Positions 11,005 through 23,662 of a stretch of 64,000 nucleotides of DNA are shown piece after piece. The DNA comes from Harmonia axyridis (Eukaryota; Arthropoda; Insecta; Coleoptera; Coccinellidae), in contig NC_059502.1 in the NCBI RefSeq assembly GCF_914767665.1, positions 10,168,001 through 10,232,000 on the forward strand, given 5' to 3'. The notes below the pieces were generated by a model. The model did no database searches. It was not told where the DNA came from and saw nothing but the letters and a program-made list of their open reading frames with translations. The number at the start of each line of letters is the position of its first letter. The first letter of the stretch is position 1. The position numbers were made by a program, and so were the translations under genes.

Positions 11005-13070
11005 CACTAACTACTAATGAATAATAAAGCATTGAAACAAATTATTGGTAGTTACTTACGTAAATAAGATTTTTCATTGAAGTTTGGGATGGAATGAAAA
11101 CTCACCTGCAAAAAATGACAAAATTAGTTTTGAATTGTATAAGAAACTAACAGAAATTTCCATGATTCCCAACATATTTTTTTTACATGTCTCAGCAAAA
11201 GCTTAGAAACCTATAATTCTAGAGGAACATTATCAATTCGCCCAAATAAATGTATTTTTCGAATTTTCAGACGGGAATGGTTTTTGACTGATTGCAAAAA
11301 TGCCCATTCAATCCACTTCAACTTCACATATAAATAGCAAAAATTGAAACGAATGTTCATGCTGAATATTTGTGTGAAATTCCGATATTCCTCTCAGAGT
11401 TCCCTCAAATTTTATAATTACAAAAATTTTTTGCTGGAAAATTATCAACTTTCCGAACCAAAGAATATTTTTCGAAGAACGAACTGATTTGTTTCAAATT
11501 TTGCTGGTTATTTGAGTAAGAATAGAAGGAATGCTATGTATGTTGTGTCGTAAAAAGAAGACGCAACATACAAACAACGAACTTTACAAATTCGAATGCA
11601 TGATTCTTCCGTGATTTGGTAATAATTATAATAGAATATCTGTCGAAAAGAGAGGAATCAAACCTTTCAAGCATGCATTTATTACTTTTCGTTTTTACAA
11701 AAAAAAAATGAAAGTCAATGTATCGAAAGTTTAATTTAATTTTCAAGGCATATCACTTTGAAGCTCTCTCTTATTACTTGAGTTGGTCTACGTGAGAATT
11801 TTCGAAAAAATTACATAAAAGGAATTCGACTAAGCCCACCTCTAACTTTTTGTAAGGGCTTTAGTAATATTTTCATATCAGGTGTTTTCTCAAATTTAGT
11901 AGTTTCAGGAATCATGTTCCAACTTCAATAGATATAAAATCCATATTTTTTTTTATCGAACGAAATAGTACCTAGCTATTTCTCGGCAAAAAAGATCACG
12001 AAAATTATATCCTTATAGAAGCTAGTAGATACCTTATTCAAAGTATGACAAGAGATAGATACATATTCCTAAAGGCGAACCCTTCTTATTCTTCGGTTTT
12101 TTTTAAACATTCGTCCGCATCAAACGCACTCCAGATGTACGAGAGGAGTATTCCTAGTATCTCAGGCATTTTTCCCCAATTTGCTCGTTTAGAGGAGGCT
12201 TGCCTAACCCCACACTGAACAACGGTTAAACGGTGTTTTTGGTAGGTATATGACGTCAAATTGATTGCTTCCGAGAAGGGAGAGTTGTTTATCAGCACTT
12301 CTGTACCTACAGTTTGTTTTGTTTCGGCTTTTTCACCAACGTCGATGTTGGATGTGGTTTGGAGAGTCATTTTTTACAATAAAGGGACGGCTTCCCCTGT
12401 TGGGGTGAATTCTGTACGAACAGGGTAGTTTGGAGATGAACGAGCGTTAAATATTTATTCGATATAAGTCTTGAATGAAGGCTCAACGTGCTATTTAGAA
12501 GGAGAAGTTGCTTTTTCAAACAAAATAGCTATTACTGTTTTCAGAATTTCAATTTATTCAATTATTTCACCATTCGTTGAAATAGGACTACTCCACACAG
12601 TTAGAAATTGCGGTTTGTCATCATTTCAAGTTCTTTCTCGATAGCTCTTAAAGTATTCATTTCAGGTATAGGGTTTTCCTGAGTAAGGTCCCCTTTTTTT
12701 TAACGTAGAATTCACTGAAATAATAAAAAAATATGGGTTCAGTTTGAAAATCTTGAATTTTGATTAATTTAAGTTGTCCAGTTTTATAATCTTCTGATAA
12801 ACACCCTGTACATTTTTGGTCAAAACCGCAAAATGTTATAATACTACATATTCGCAGAATCGAAAATGAAAAAGTTTTTTCTCGAAAAAACCATTTTCTG
12901 CAGAAATATTCCAAAAAGTCCTCACCGCCACCATTTTTTCATAAGAATCCCATTAACTCATGAACCGTTGAGTTTTTACCCAAGGAATGACATATTGCTG
13001 AAATTGACCTCAAAAAGGCTATTCAATGATTTTATAATATACTGATTGTACCATTCGAAATAAGGAAGTA
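11005..13070. other. No gene seen
   Basis: About 2 kb with no recognisable gene. A 94-codon minus-strand frame at 12086-12370 is the longest candidate and has no family resemblance; I leave it uncalled. Confidence 0.45.
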
Positions 13071-14348
13071 TTTGGCCAATTGAAAAGTCCCCGGTCTGAT
13101 GCACAGATATCGGTGCTAGTATTAAATCCATATGATTTTTAGTTAGTTACAACCTTCAAATGATACGTGTCAAAATTTGACAGCAGTCCGACCATTAGTT
13201 TGTGAGATATAGTCTTGTGAGTGTAGCTACTTTTGTTATTTGAAAAAAGATGAAAAAATAACTTCGTGTGCTGATAAAATATTGCTTTTTGAAGGGAAAA
13301 AATACAGTTGAAGCCAAATCTTGGCTTGATGAAGAGTTTCCGGGGTCTGCACCAGGAAAATCAACCATCATTGATTGATATCCTAAGTTTGAACGTGGTG
13401 AAATGAGCACCGAAGACGGCGAATGCAGTGGACGCCGAAAAAAGGCTGTCACCGACGAAAAAATCAAAAAAGTTCACAAAATAATTTTGAATGACCGTAA
13501 AGTGAAGATGATCGAGATAGCAGACATTGTGAAGATATCATCTGAACGTGCACATCATATCATTCACGAATATTTGTACATTACAAGCTGTGTGCGAAAT
13601 GGGTGCTGCGCGAGCGCACAATCGATCAAAAGCAACAACGTGTTAATGTTTCTGAGCAGTGTTTGAAGCTGTTTAAGTTCAAAGAACCTGAATTTTTGCG
13701 TCGATATGTGACAATGGATGAAACATGGCTTCATCATTTCACTCCGGAGTCCAATCGACAGTCCGCTGAGTGGCCTGTACATGATGAATCAAATTCAAAG
13801 CGGGAAAAACAACAGTCAGCTGGCAAGGTTATGGCATAAGTATTCTGGGATGCGCAAGGTATAATATTTATTGATTAACTCTAAGAGGGCCATACCAGCG
13901 ATTATGATATAGCGTTATTGGATCGTTTGAAGAATGAAATCATTAAAAAACGGCCCCATTTGAAGGGAAAGAAAGTGCTCTTTCATCAAAACAATGCGCT
14001 GTGTCACAAATGAATGAAAACAATGGCAAAATTGCATGAATTGGGCTTCGAATTGCTTTTACATCCACCGTATTCGCCAGATCTGGCCCCAGCAACTTTT
14101 TCCTGTTCTCAGACCTCAAAAGAGTGCTCTCTGGAAAGAAATTTAGCGCCAATGAAGAAGTAATCGCCGAAACTGAGGCCTATTTCGAAATGAAAGACAA
14201 ATCGTATCACCAAAATGGTATCGAAAAGTTGTAAGATCGCTATGATTGCTGTATTGCCCTTGAAGGCAACTATGTTGAATAATAAAGTCGAATTTTGCCA
14301 AAAAATGTGTTTTACTATGATAGACCGGGGACTTTTCAATTGGCCTGT
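13071..14348 (+). mobile_element. irritans-type mariner, full length, copy A
   Basis: A 1278-bp mariner with inverted repeats around GGCCAATTGAAAAGTCCCCG at the left and the complement at the right, flanked by TA dinucleotides (13069-13070, 14349-14350). Size and ends fit the irritans subfamily, the Himar1 group. Two further copies are at 43903-45153 and 59355-60501. Confidence 0.95.
13250..14282 (+). pseudogene. mariner transposase (irritans subfamily), inactivated
   Basis: Transposase that would cut and paste mariner DNA at TA sites. The ATG at 13250 is followed three codons later by a stop; another stop falls in the S-T-I-I-D-W-Y block, and frameshifts follow near 13590 and downstream. 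Recognisable blocks: K-N-T-V-E-A-K-S-W near residue 25, the T-M-D-E-T-W first catalytic Asp near 13715 and the H-P-P-Y-S-P-D third region near 14065-14085. The stop codon of the original frame is at 14280-14282. Family members have 34 residues between the second and third Asp (DD34D). Confidence 0.93.
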
Positions 14349-14901
14349 TAGTAGTCTATTTCCGGTATAACCGGAAGTTGTAGAGATCCGAAAATATTCC
14401 AGGGAGAAAAATCATTTTCTCAAAGCCCAACATGCAAATTTTCTGCACAAAATTATGATTAGTTTTCCATAAACTCTAAATAGACCATCGCAGTGAATCA
14501 CCCTGTAAAATAATCCTCCCAAAAATGACTTCCCCAACATCCTCCCAGAAAAAAAATGTCGAAACAATAATGCCGCATCGGAAGCGGTTGGCAGAATTTC
14601 TCCCCGAGAACGTGAGAAAGTATAACGCGCACAGATTGACTCGAATCTGTTTTCCGCCCGTAGCCGAAATCCGGCAAATCCAAATCCCATATTTTCCGCC
14701 CAAGGAATAAGATAAATCATGGCGAATGCTCACTGTCAAAACTAGATGGAAATTAAATATTTCAGGATATACATACGCCATCTCAACTCCCCGGTGTAAT
14801 ATTACCCGAAATAAGAATCGCAGTACCGAGCGAGGAATTTAAAGTGCATATTTTCCAACAGATATACCTTCGAAAATAAGATCTGGAGGGCGGGAGCTGA
14901 G
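14349..14901. other. No gene seen
   Basis: Several overlapping frames on the minus strand (14412-14781) share the same DNA in different registers and resemble nothing known. Confidence 0.5.
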
Positions 14902-15148
14902 AGTAGCTCTTCCGCAATATGTTGAATTCCACGAAAACAGGAATATACGGGGCTATTTAGGTAGGCGCTGAAAATGAACGGGGTTTGGGGTGGGGAGGAT
15001 GTGGTAGGTTTTTCCTGAATTGCGCGTTTTCGAATTGGCAGTAAGTGATGGCTTTATTGCATGATTGATATTCGAGTATTGTAGAGGACGTTAAGTCGTT
15101 AATGCACGGGAAGTTTCGATATCGCTAAATTGCAGCCAACGATAAATG
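14902..15148 (+). repeat. Direct repeat D, copy 1
   Basis: About 245 bp repeated in the same direction at 16928-17133, including the blocks AAATTCCACGAAAACAG-like, TTCGAATTGGCAGTAAGTGA and GAAATTGCAGCCAACGATAA-like. The pair brackets about 1.8 kb that contains the mauritiana-type mariner. Confidence 0.8.
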
Positions 15149-15848
15149 TATGAGGAATGCTCTATCTAGGAAAAAATATGGCACATTTTTCTATGCAATT
15201 TGAATCTACCGCGAAAACACTCCAAAACCAACATATTAGGTTGCAACGAATTTGCACGCTTCAATTCAAGCTACGCTACTGGAATTTTCGAAGACGCGGT
15301 AATTTGTCAATTCATCGTATGCCATTGGTCGGATGCGGATGCGCGTACCTTGACAGAATTTTCTGAAATATTTTGAATAATTATCGAGACTTCAGGGAGG
15401 ATACCTTGTTTTAGATTTCAACCATTATTAGTGTAATTTGAGATTTGGAATTCAATTTATCAGCGAGAATTGTGTCGGGATTCTCGCACCTCCCGTGGTA
15501 TTGGAAGCTCTCGCGAGATTGAAAAATATCAAGAAGTACTTCCTTGAGACACAGAATTTGGAATAGTACGTACGTTAAACTACTTTAGTTCCTGAAAATA
15601 CCCTGATAAGATCTGGTGTTCAGAAGGCTGAAAATAATTTACAGAAGTAATGCTAATAGCAGAGTAATTCAATTAAAACTGATTCAAGTTGAGTTTTTAT
15701 TCAAATATCATTTGTTTAGAGTGAAAAGGATCGATCTTTGTACATTTTAATTTTATTAAATTCGTGAAAACCTGGGTAGGAGTTTTTTTGCCAAATAAGC
15801 CACCCCTAGAAATTAGTCTTTAGAGTCTCATGAGCAATTGTAACGTTA
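15149..15848. other. No gene seen
   Basis: Sequence between direct repeat D copy 1 and the mariner. A 69-codon frame at 15157-15366 is not recognised. Confidence 0.5.
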
Positions 15849-16735
15849 CAAGGTGTACAACTTTGCTTCCGCTGTTTTGCAATAGATGGATGTAGCGGTA
15901 AGTGGTTTCGAAATAAATAGATCGTAGATGTCATACAATAAGCTTAGGTATTTGTAAAAATAACGCCATCGAAATATTAGTCGATTTGTGTCTTCATCAT
16001 AAAGTTATTCTCGATTGAACACGTCATGTTTGCGGGATGCTTTTTTTCTGATTTGATATGAAGAAACCTGCTGCTAAGTCTCATCTAATGCTCTCAAATA
16101 CCTATGTTGAGGCCGCTATTAGTGAAAGAACGTGCCAAGAGTGGTTTCAAAGTTTAGAAAACTGCGATTGTGACGGTGGAAGAGAGAATGTTTTGGAAGA
16201 TGCAGAATTAGAGGCATTACTTGATCAAGACTCGTGTCAAACGCAACAAGAATTGGCAGGATCATTGGGAGGGAAACAACAAGCAATTTCAAAACGCCTG
16301 AAAGTCATGGAAATGATTCAGGAACATGGAAATTGGGTGCCGTACGAGTTGAAGCCCAGAGATGTTGGACGGCATTTGTTTGCTTGTGAACAACGGCTTG
16401 CAAGGCAAAGACGGAAGGGATTTCTGCATCACATTGTGACGAAAAATGGGTTCATTACGATAATCCCAAGCGTAGGAAATCATGGAGATATCCCAGCCAT
16501 GCTGATATTGCCATATTGACGGTTCCAAGGTCATTCTTAGTATTTGGTAGGACTAGCTCAGCGTAGTGTATTATGAGTTGTTAAAAATGACTGAAACAAT
16601 CACAGGCGATCGTTATAGAATGCAATTAATGCGTTTGGGCATATCATTGATAGATAAACGTCCGTAATACAACGAGAGACATGAAAAAGTGATTTTACAG
16701 TATGACAATGCTTGATCCCACTGCTCTAGGGAGCA
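15849..16735 (+). mobile_element. mauritiana/mellifera-type mariner, right end lost
   Basis: Left end after TA at 15847-15848 begins with a terminal segment containing ACAACTTTGCTTCCGCTG, typical of this mariner group. The transposase reading fades at about 16735 and I find no matching right terminal repeat before the second copy of direct repeat D, so the 3' part is missing or too diverged. Confidence 0.75.
16040..16735 (+). pseudogene. mariner transposase (mauritiana/mellifera group), decayed
   Basis: The 153-codon frame at 16058-16519 holds the N-terminal helix-turn-helix region: K-K-P-A-A-K-S-H, T-C-Q-E-W-F, the A-L-L-D-Q-D block and Q-Q-A-I-S-K-R-L. It continues through G-N-W-V-P-Y-E-L and K-G-F-L-H. 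The first catalytic region (G-D-E-K-W) is read in another frame after a shift near 16440. Later scraps include Y-Y-E-L-L-K near 16565 and the L-Q-Y-D-N-A second Asp region near 16695-16715. The third catalytic region is absent. This is a different mariner subfamily from the irritans copies. Confidence 0.88.
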
Positions 16736-16927
16736 TCACTACTTTAATGATGACTTCAAAGCATCTGCTAACCCAAGCACTGACATATTATTTCCTGGTG
16801 ACAGTTCGATAATATCATAAATGTAGATTTCCCAAAAGAGCTTTGACATCTGAATAGAGTTGAAAATTATTGTCTCCTGAAAATCTATTCCTTAATACCC
16901 TCATTTCATACAATGCTTGTATTTGAA

Positions 16928-17133
16928 AGAGTAGCTCTTCGTCAATATCTTAAATTCCACGAAAACAGCAATATATGGGGCTATTTTGGTGAACGATGGA
17001 AATGGTTCTTTCTAATGACACACTTTCGAATTGGCAGTAAGTGATGGCTTTATGGCATGATTGATATTCGAGTATTGTCGTGGACGTTAATGCACAGGAA
17101 GTTTCGATATCTTGAAATTGCAGCCAACGATAA
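16928..17133 (+). repeat. Direct repeat D, copy 2
   Basis: Second, more diverged copy of 14902-15148; several small deletions relative to copy 1. The homology ends at the CAACGATAAAT block. Confidence 0.8.
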
Positions 17134-17557
17134 ATTTATAACGGGTGCTCAAAAAGGCACTTCAGAATATACGCGAAGGGTTATTGTTTTGGTATCGATC
17201 GAACTAATGTACGAGATTTCGAACCTTTTAAGGATTTGCGGTTGAAAATATCTCATTTGGTTGCATAAAATCACTTCAATTCACGACTTTCATGCCCTAC
17301 TAATGGTTCTGTTATTGAACCCTTTCACAATAATCTTCAGCTCGTCTAGTAGAATGAAAAAACTAGTGATGAGAATAATCGGATATCATTTTTCTGGAGA
17401 ACTAGATCAGAGTTTTCGGGGATTTCTGTTTCTCGAAGGTAACACTGGGTTGAAGGATATTGAGATCAATTCTAATTTCAATACCGATTTCGATCCAAGA
17501 AATCATTCGACTCTAGAACCTTGTCTACAAATTTTTGGAAATATTTTCCTTTACTCT
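17134..17557. other. No gene seen
   Basis: A 127-codon frame starts at 17261 and runs into element M2; no family resemblance. Confidence 0.5.
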
Positions 17558-18107
17558 CACAGTAATAAACATATAAAGAGGGAGCACATGTCATTTTCAG
17601 TAAGCAAATTTTGTCCCCAACATGAACTATCAAATTTGACATGAAGCGCGCGGAAATGAAAACATATCAGCGATACGATATTCCACTCAATTCGCGAGTT
17701 TATCCACAAATAACGAACTTCTCATATCCCATAGTGAATCAATGTTTCATATCGACTTAAAATATATTGAGATGGATACCTAAATATATTAGAAATTCAG
17801 AAAACAAACTTCCAACGTGAAACAACGGATGACACTTGGAGAGCAAAACTTGCCAAACCTTGATTTCAGCAGGTAGATACAGAAAATAATGAATATTCTG
17901 CATACTATAAATTCGACAATTAGGAATTTGCATATTTAATTGAAAATCACTCAAATAAATATATTTCATTCAATATAATATACATTCATAACGATATAGT
18001 AAAATTGTGGCTTTGAAAATATATCATAATCCGACAACGTAATCTAACCATGTTGGGGACATGTTAAAATTGCGTATACTCCCTCTATCTATGTTTTTTA
18101 CTCTATG
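17558..18107. mobile_element. ~580-bp inverted-terminal-repeat element M2
   Basis: 550-bp copy of the M family, same direction as M1. Left end CACAGTAATAAAC, right end the complement of CATAGAGTAAAAAAC. The short minus-strand reading frame is degraded (a Cys codon and a later codon are changed). The left flank reads TTACTCT, which looks like the end of another M copy, so M2 may have inserted beside a relic of its own family. Confidence 0.85.
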
Positions 18108-21100
18108 GCTATCCCAAACACTGACCAATACGTTTTTGGTGTAAATCGTAAAGGTTCTAGATCCAAATATGTGGTACCTAATATGATGATCAATGGTCAC
18201 AGGAATTGATGATAGAAATAGGAAAAAAATATTGATGAAATAATCAGAGTGGTATAAAATTCCCGATTCCACACTGAAACAATACATATTGCGATCTCTC
18301 ATAATTGAAAATGAGGCAATAGATTATTAACTCGCGCAACCTCTGAGATTTTAGAGGTCTCACGAAGACCACGGAGAATCGAGATAAGTAAAACATTGAA
18401 CCCTGTGTAAAAAAGCATTAAACTAGGTTATAATGCACTAGCGTGTGGATCAAATCGACGTTTGCTTCGATAATACGTTTATAACAATAGCCTCGGCTAG
18501 AAAGGATTATAACATAAGTATGGTTAGTGACGGAACAAACATGTGCAATGTAAGGATTAGAAGTTAAGCTTGGACAACTAATTCTAGAGGATACAAAAGT
18601 GTCATTCTACCAGTTTTTTTGTAGAAGTAATTGAGTAACTGAAGGTCTATCCTCTTTTCATTTTTCAGGTAGGTTGGTCACTGAATTACTAGTAACACGA
18701 TTGAAATAAAGCCTATTTCGTATTACTATAATTATATATAGAAATTGATGCCGGCGCCTTCACCATTTAGTATCAATTCATGAATTCATCTTTGGAAACT
18801 TATTTCCTGTATAGCCTAACTGACATTTTGAAATAGTTTGCCAAGATTGAAGAGGGATTGAGGGCATGTCAGCCACTGTCAAAAACAACGATGGCTGGAA
18901 GGATTACAGAGAAAATGCATCTGAAAATCGAATCAGTGGCCTCTAGAGGGATCGTTGTGGAAATACTGCCAACGGATCGAAGGCCTACAATAAGACCATG
19001 AACTTTGATGAAGAAGGTTGGAAAATCATAACAATGATATAGAGAAATGATTACAAGTCGAACAGCCTTCTGTAAACAATCATACCTGAAGAAATTATGA
19101 AAGAAGCAGCATGTTCACATCAGAATATCTTTTTATAAATGAGGTTGTTGGAGCATTTTCTCTTCTAATTGTTCCCTCAATATGAGGAATGGCCTATAAA
19201 GATTATGTTCAAATTTCAACCAGAAGCCGAACAACAGTGGAAAGAATTTTACAATGGAAGGATTCCTATGAATCAATGTTTCTTATAGCTCCAAAAATAA
19301 TATTTTCTCATCACAATATTCATTGCAGTGTATGATTCGAAATCCTGATTTTGTTTCAGGGCGTATGACCTTTCTGCTACAATTTTTGTCGTTTGAGGAA
19401 GAGCACTTAAATCTTTATACATCTGGTTTTACAACTCGCATAAAATGCAACCGTAATTCGAAATTGAGATATAAATTCCAACTGCTTGCGTTTGTCAAGA
19501 TGTCACGTGGCACTGCGGTTGTTTCACTGAGGAATAATACTAAAAGGACGGAATAAGTCAGAGGTTGTATAATAAGAAGTATGAAATTCATATGAATTCA
19601 TGAATTAAATAATTCAAGTTAGAATCCAGAAACAGTTTTTGATTTCTGTGATGTAATCGATCAATTCTTCAACGTCTGTAAACGTTAAATCTTGAAAGAA
19701 TATTAAACGGATTTCAGTCACATTTCCTATGTATAAGTTGGTATTCCCGTTTTCCCTTTCCACTAATGCCAACCCACATATTTTAATGCAAAAATTCACC
19801 AAGTTGAATTATATCTTGATTGAAAAAACATCTTTATATGGATCAGTCTTTCTATTTCATTCTGAAGAATGTACCGAATAGCGGTGACCTGAAGCCTTTT
19901 ATCAATCAGATGAATTGCAGTATATTTCGTAGTTCATGCATCTAATCGCCTTCCTGAATTGATTGCATAACTTCCTTGATTTATGAGACTATATATCTTT
20001 TGCGGTTGTCACACTGAATATATATTCTAACTAACAAACTAACGCAATTCATTTAACAATATATTCAATATGATCGTGCATCACAACAGTTTCCACTTCG
20101 GGTAGCCTTTTGTCCATATATTTTTATGATTTTGAATGAATTATCTGCTTTATACTGGGTTATCAATATCAAATTATAATACCCACTTCAACACGTCTGA
20201 AATCGAAATTCACCTGAATGGTCCCTCATATAAGGAGTAAAAAGGAATTCATTACGACAATTGTTCAATCACATTTCATGGATATCTAAAACGAATGTAT
20301 CGTAATATTGCCATTAGGATAAAAACTTACTTTTATGAAATATTTGAAAGAAGATTCCAATTTCTTTCAATACATTTTATGATATACATGTCATTTCATC
20401 GAAAAATTGTAGTTTTTATAATTTTAGTATGACATGTTGAAACCTATGATTTTGGATAACCCTGTATGATGAGGAACGTATTTTAATACACTTCTTCAAA
20501 TTTACAAGGTGTGTTGTAAAATATTGAAATTTAACTAGTTTAAGATGCACAGAATGAAAGTCAACAATTTACTAATATGAAACAAATATGTGAGATAGTT
20601 TATCTGAATAGTAGTACAGTCTGTTCAAATAAAAAGAAGCAATACGAATGAGTTCGCGCATAACTAAGATTAATAAAATATACAAAGCATTAAATATATA
20701 TCAACAAGTAAAGCCATAGATTTTCTTTCTTACTCTTCTGTAAAATGATTTCAAAAATCATCAATTCATAATTGATATCCACATTCTGTTACGAGTACCA
20801 TCCTGACTGTCCGTTAGGGACGAAGAAGAGATAGGATTTCTGACCGTTTGACCACTTACAGTTGCCCTATGCGCAAACCATGCGATTTACTCCGTTTATA
20901 TTGCTCAGTCTTGTATTTGAACGGACTATTTATACGATTTTACATACATTTCAGAAATTGTCTTCTAGAAATGACAAACCAGTAGAAGTAGGAATTCACA
21001 ACTATTCGATCTAGATTTCTAAGGTTGGCACTACCGATGGTGCTGATATTAGCAAACCACAGCTGTTTATCATCATCTTCATTATTATTGATATGATTAA

Positions 21101-21130
21101 ACACGAAAAAAAATTGTTATTTTTTTACTA
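18108..21130. other. No gene seen
   Basis: About 3 kb of AT-rich DNA without a recognisable gene, repeat or RNA. Short frames at 18024-18302, 19323-19556 and 19614-19802 are unsupported. Confidence 0.5.
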
Positions 21131-21199
21131 GGCAGCAAAGTAGTAGATTGACTGCCGCGACAGATAATGCAGCCAATGCAGTCAATCTACTTTGCTGCC
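21131..21199. repeat. Near-perfect hairpin
   Basis: Left arm at 21131-21155 (GGCAGCAAAGTAG then ATTGACTGC after a three-base insertion) pairs with 21178-21199. The loop is about 22 bp. Part of the arm motif (CTTTGCTGCC) recurs at about 21563-21573, hinting at a small element with these ends. Confidence 0.8.
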
Positions 21200-22290
21200 G
21201 AATTGAACATATAATTTTTTCTTCTATTGTTTATAATGATATATGTAGGAAATTATATTTGCAAATTATTAAAATTATCACAATCTACTACAGAAAAAAT
21301 CCTGTAGTGATATATTAAAACGAAATTTGATAGAAATCGCAATTGTTGGAATGGTTGGATGCTATGGAAAAGTATATGTCCATGATAATTATAGTTTGAC
21401 AACTTATGAAATACCTGACAGTTTTTTGGAAAAATATCGGATATATTTATATTATGGACAGTGATAGCGACTTAGAAGTATTTACTCCTTCAGAAATAAG
21501 TAAGGTGGCAAAAAATATTGATTGTCAGAAAATGTCAAATGTTTTATTCGCATTGAGAATGATCACTTTGCTGCCTACACAGAAAAAGTAATACTTTGCT
21601 GATTGATATGTGTTTGCAAAATAAATATTTGCAGTCAGTCGGAGAAAATATTTATTTCGATTATCTAAAGTGTGCATTCACTGTAAGAATTATCTTCAAA
21701 CGCACACCTATGGACGACTATCCATTCTAATAAAATAACTCCGCACTATAACCACCATAAACTTTCAGCTATTATTTTTCAGTGGGTGTTTACCCGTCGA
21801 AAGATGAACTTTGATTGTTATTTCTGCCCTCAACTGAGCACATCCAATCATCGAGACTATTCGCCTAATGGCCCAACTTGGTTTGAAATCTCCAGTGACC
21901 TCGTCTTTTGAGCCGCTCCCTCCAAGCTCAGCCTCCACTTTTACGAGGCACTAATCTCCAACAACTCCTCGCAACCCAATTTTATTTTATGCCTTTCTTC
22001 CGCGTCCATAACCTCGTATAAGAAGTTCGCTTTCGCCACTTGACCGTTTCTGGGAGTTCGATAGCAATTATATTGCACCGGTGGAGTGCAATGCATTCGA
22101 ATATTTCGGGCGAATATTATATAGATATCATCTCTACGCTTCGTAGGAAGTGTAAGAATACGTAGCGGGTAATTGGTTTGTACCATTTCTGTTCCATGTT
22201 CATTTTATTGTAGAGACTCGTCTTCGATATTGTTTTCAATAAGAGGCAAAAATTCAGTCATCCGTAAAATTCGTACTATTATTTTACATC
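21200..22290. other. No gene seen
   Basis: No gene recognised. Ends in a (TTC)n run at about 22294-22313 that is the 3' tail of the following RTE-type element (minus strand). Confidence 0.5.
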
Positions 22291-22311
22291 AAGTCTTCTT
22301 CTTCTTCTTCT

Positions 22312-23071
22312 TCAGCCCTCTTTCATCCAGTGTCAGACATAGGCCTCTTCCAGTTTTTTCCATGCCTCTCTGTCTTTTGCTGTTCTCATCCATTGCTTGC
22401 CGGCTACATCGACCATGTCGTCTATCCATATTTTTCTCGGTCTTCCTATGCTTCTTTTCGCCTCTCGAAGTCTCCAAAACATCACTTTGTATGACCATCT
22501 CTCCACACTCTGCCTTGTAACATGTGCCACCCACTGCCACTTAAGTTTCGCTATTCTACTCATGATGTCTGTTACCCTGGTCTTTTTTCGTATTTCGGTG
22601 TTCGGAAGTCTGTCCCTCAAGCTTATACCCAGCATAATCCTTTCCATGGCCCTTTGAGTTACTGTCAGTTGTTCTGCCACTTTTTTCGTTATTGCCATAG
22701 TTTCTAGTCCATATGTTGCCACTGGTAATATACAGGTGGCGTAGGTTTTGCGTTTTAAGTGTAGAAGAATATTTTTGTCCTTAAAGATGAAACTCAGTTT
22801 GCCGAAGGCTGCCCAGGCTATGCTTATTCTTCTCTCAATTTCAAATATTTTATTTTCTTTTCCATATTTAATCATATGCCCCAAATATACATATTGTTCC
22901 ACCTTCTCTATGCTTATGTTAGCAATAGTGATATCTTCCTGACTATGGCTCATTATCTTCGTTTTGTCAAGATTCATCTTTAGTCCTATTTCCTTAGACT
23001 TTTCAATAAGGTCGTGTAGCATCGAATTCAATTCATGGATGTCTGTGCTTATCAGTACTGTTTCAAGTACC
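22312..23071 (-). pseudogene. RTE-type reverse transcriptase C-terminal fragment
   Basis: The 232-codon frame (23031 to 22333) is the part of an RTE-clade ORF2 after the catalytic Asp pair: V-L-I-S-T-D just upstream, K-M-N-L-D-K-T-K, Y-V-Y-L-G-H, an R-I-S-I-A-W-A-A-F block, and the C-terminal G-R-P-R-K-I-W-I-D-D and D-R-E-A-W-K-K-L-E-E-A. It stops at TGA 22333, then a further short stretch H-W-M-K-E-G before the (TTC)n tail. The 5' side ends exactly where element M3 begins, next to where the Y-A-D-D box should be. Confidence 0.9.
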
Positions 23072-23662
23072 CTAGAGTAATGAACATAGATAGAGGGAAT
23101 ATACGCAATTTTTACATGTCCCCAACATGGTTAGATTACGTTGTCGGATTGTGATTTATTTTCAAATCCACAATTTTACTACATCGTTATGAATGTATAT
23201 TATATTGAATGAAATAAATTTATTTGAGTGATTCCCGATTGAATATGCAAATTTGAATATTTGGAATCCGATATTTTTCCTAATTGTCGAATTTATAATA
23301 AGCCGAATATTTATTATTTTCTGTATCTCCCTGCTGAAATCTGAGGTTTGGCAACTTTTGCTCTCCTAGTGTCAATGGTTGTTTTCAGTCGTTTGGCGTG
23401 CCTGAAGATTGTTTTCTGAATTTCTGATATATTGAGATGTTTATTCATTCCAATATATTTTGAGTAAAGGTGAAACATTGATTCACTATGGGACATAAGA
23501 AGTGTGTTCTTTGTGGAGAAACTGGCGAATTGAGTGAAATATCGTATCACTGCTATGTTTTCATTTCCGCGCTCTTCATGTCAAATTTGATAGTTCATGT
23601 TGGGGACAAAATTTATTTACTGAAAATGACATATGCTTCCTCTATCTATGTTTTTTACTCTG
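23072..23662. mobile_element. ~580-bp inverted-terminal-repeat element M3
   Basis: 591-bp copy in the opposite direction to M1. The plus strand carries the family reading frame at 23488, starting M-G-H-K-K-C-V-L-C-G-E-T and continuing through E-I-S-Y-H; unlike other copies the stop after Y-H is changed to Cys, so this frame stays open to 23682. It abuts the RTE fragment at its left end. The sequence AGTACC occurs just outside both ends. Confidence 0.85.

Noticed and set aside
14412..14781. Overlapping frames of 61-102 codons
   Set aside because: Four overlapping registers and both strands; no motif or codon signal.
22173..22707. Overlapping plus-strand frames, some hydrophobic
   Set aside because: They lie antisense to the RTE-type RT fragment, whose motifs explain the openness.
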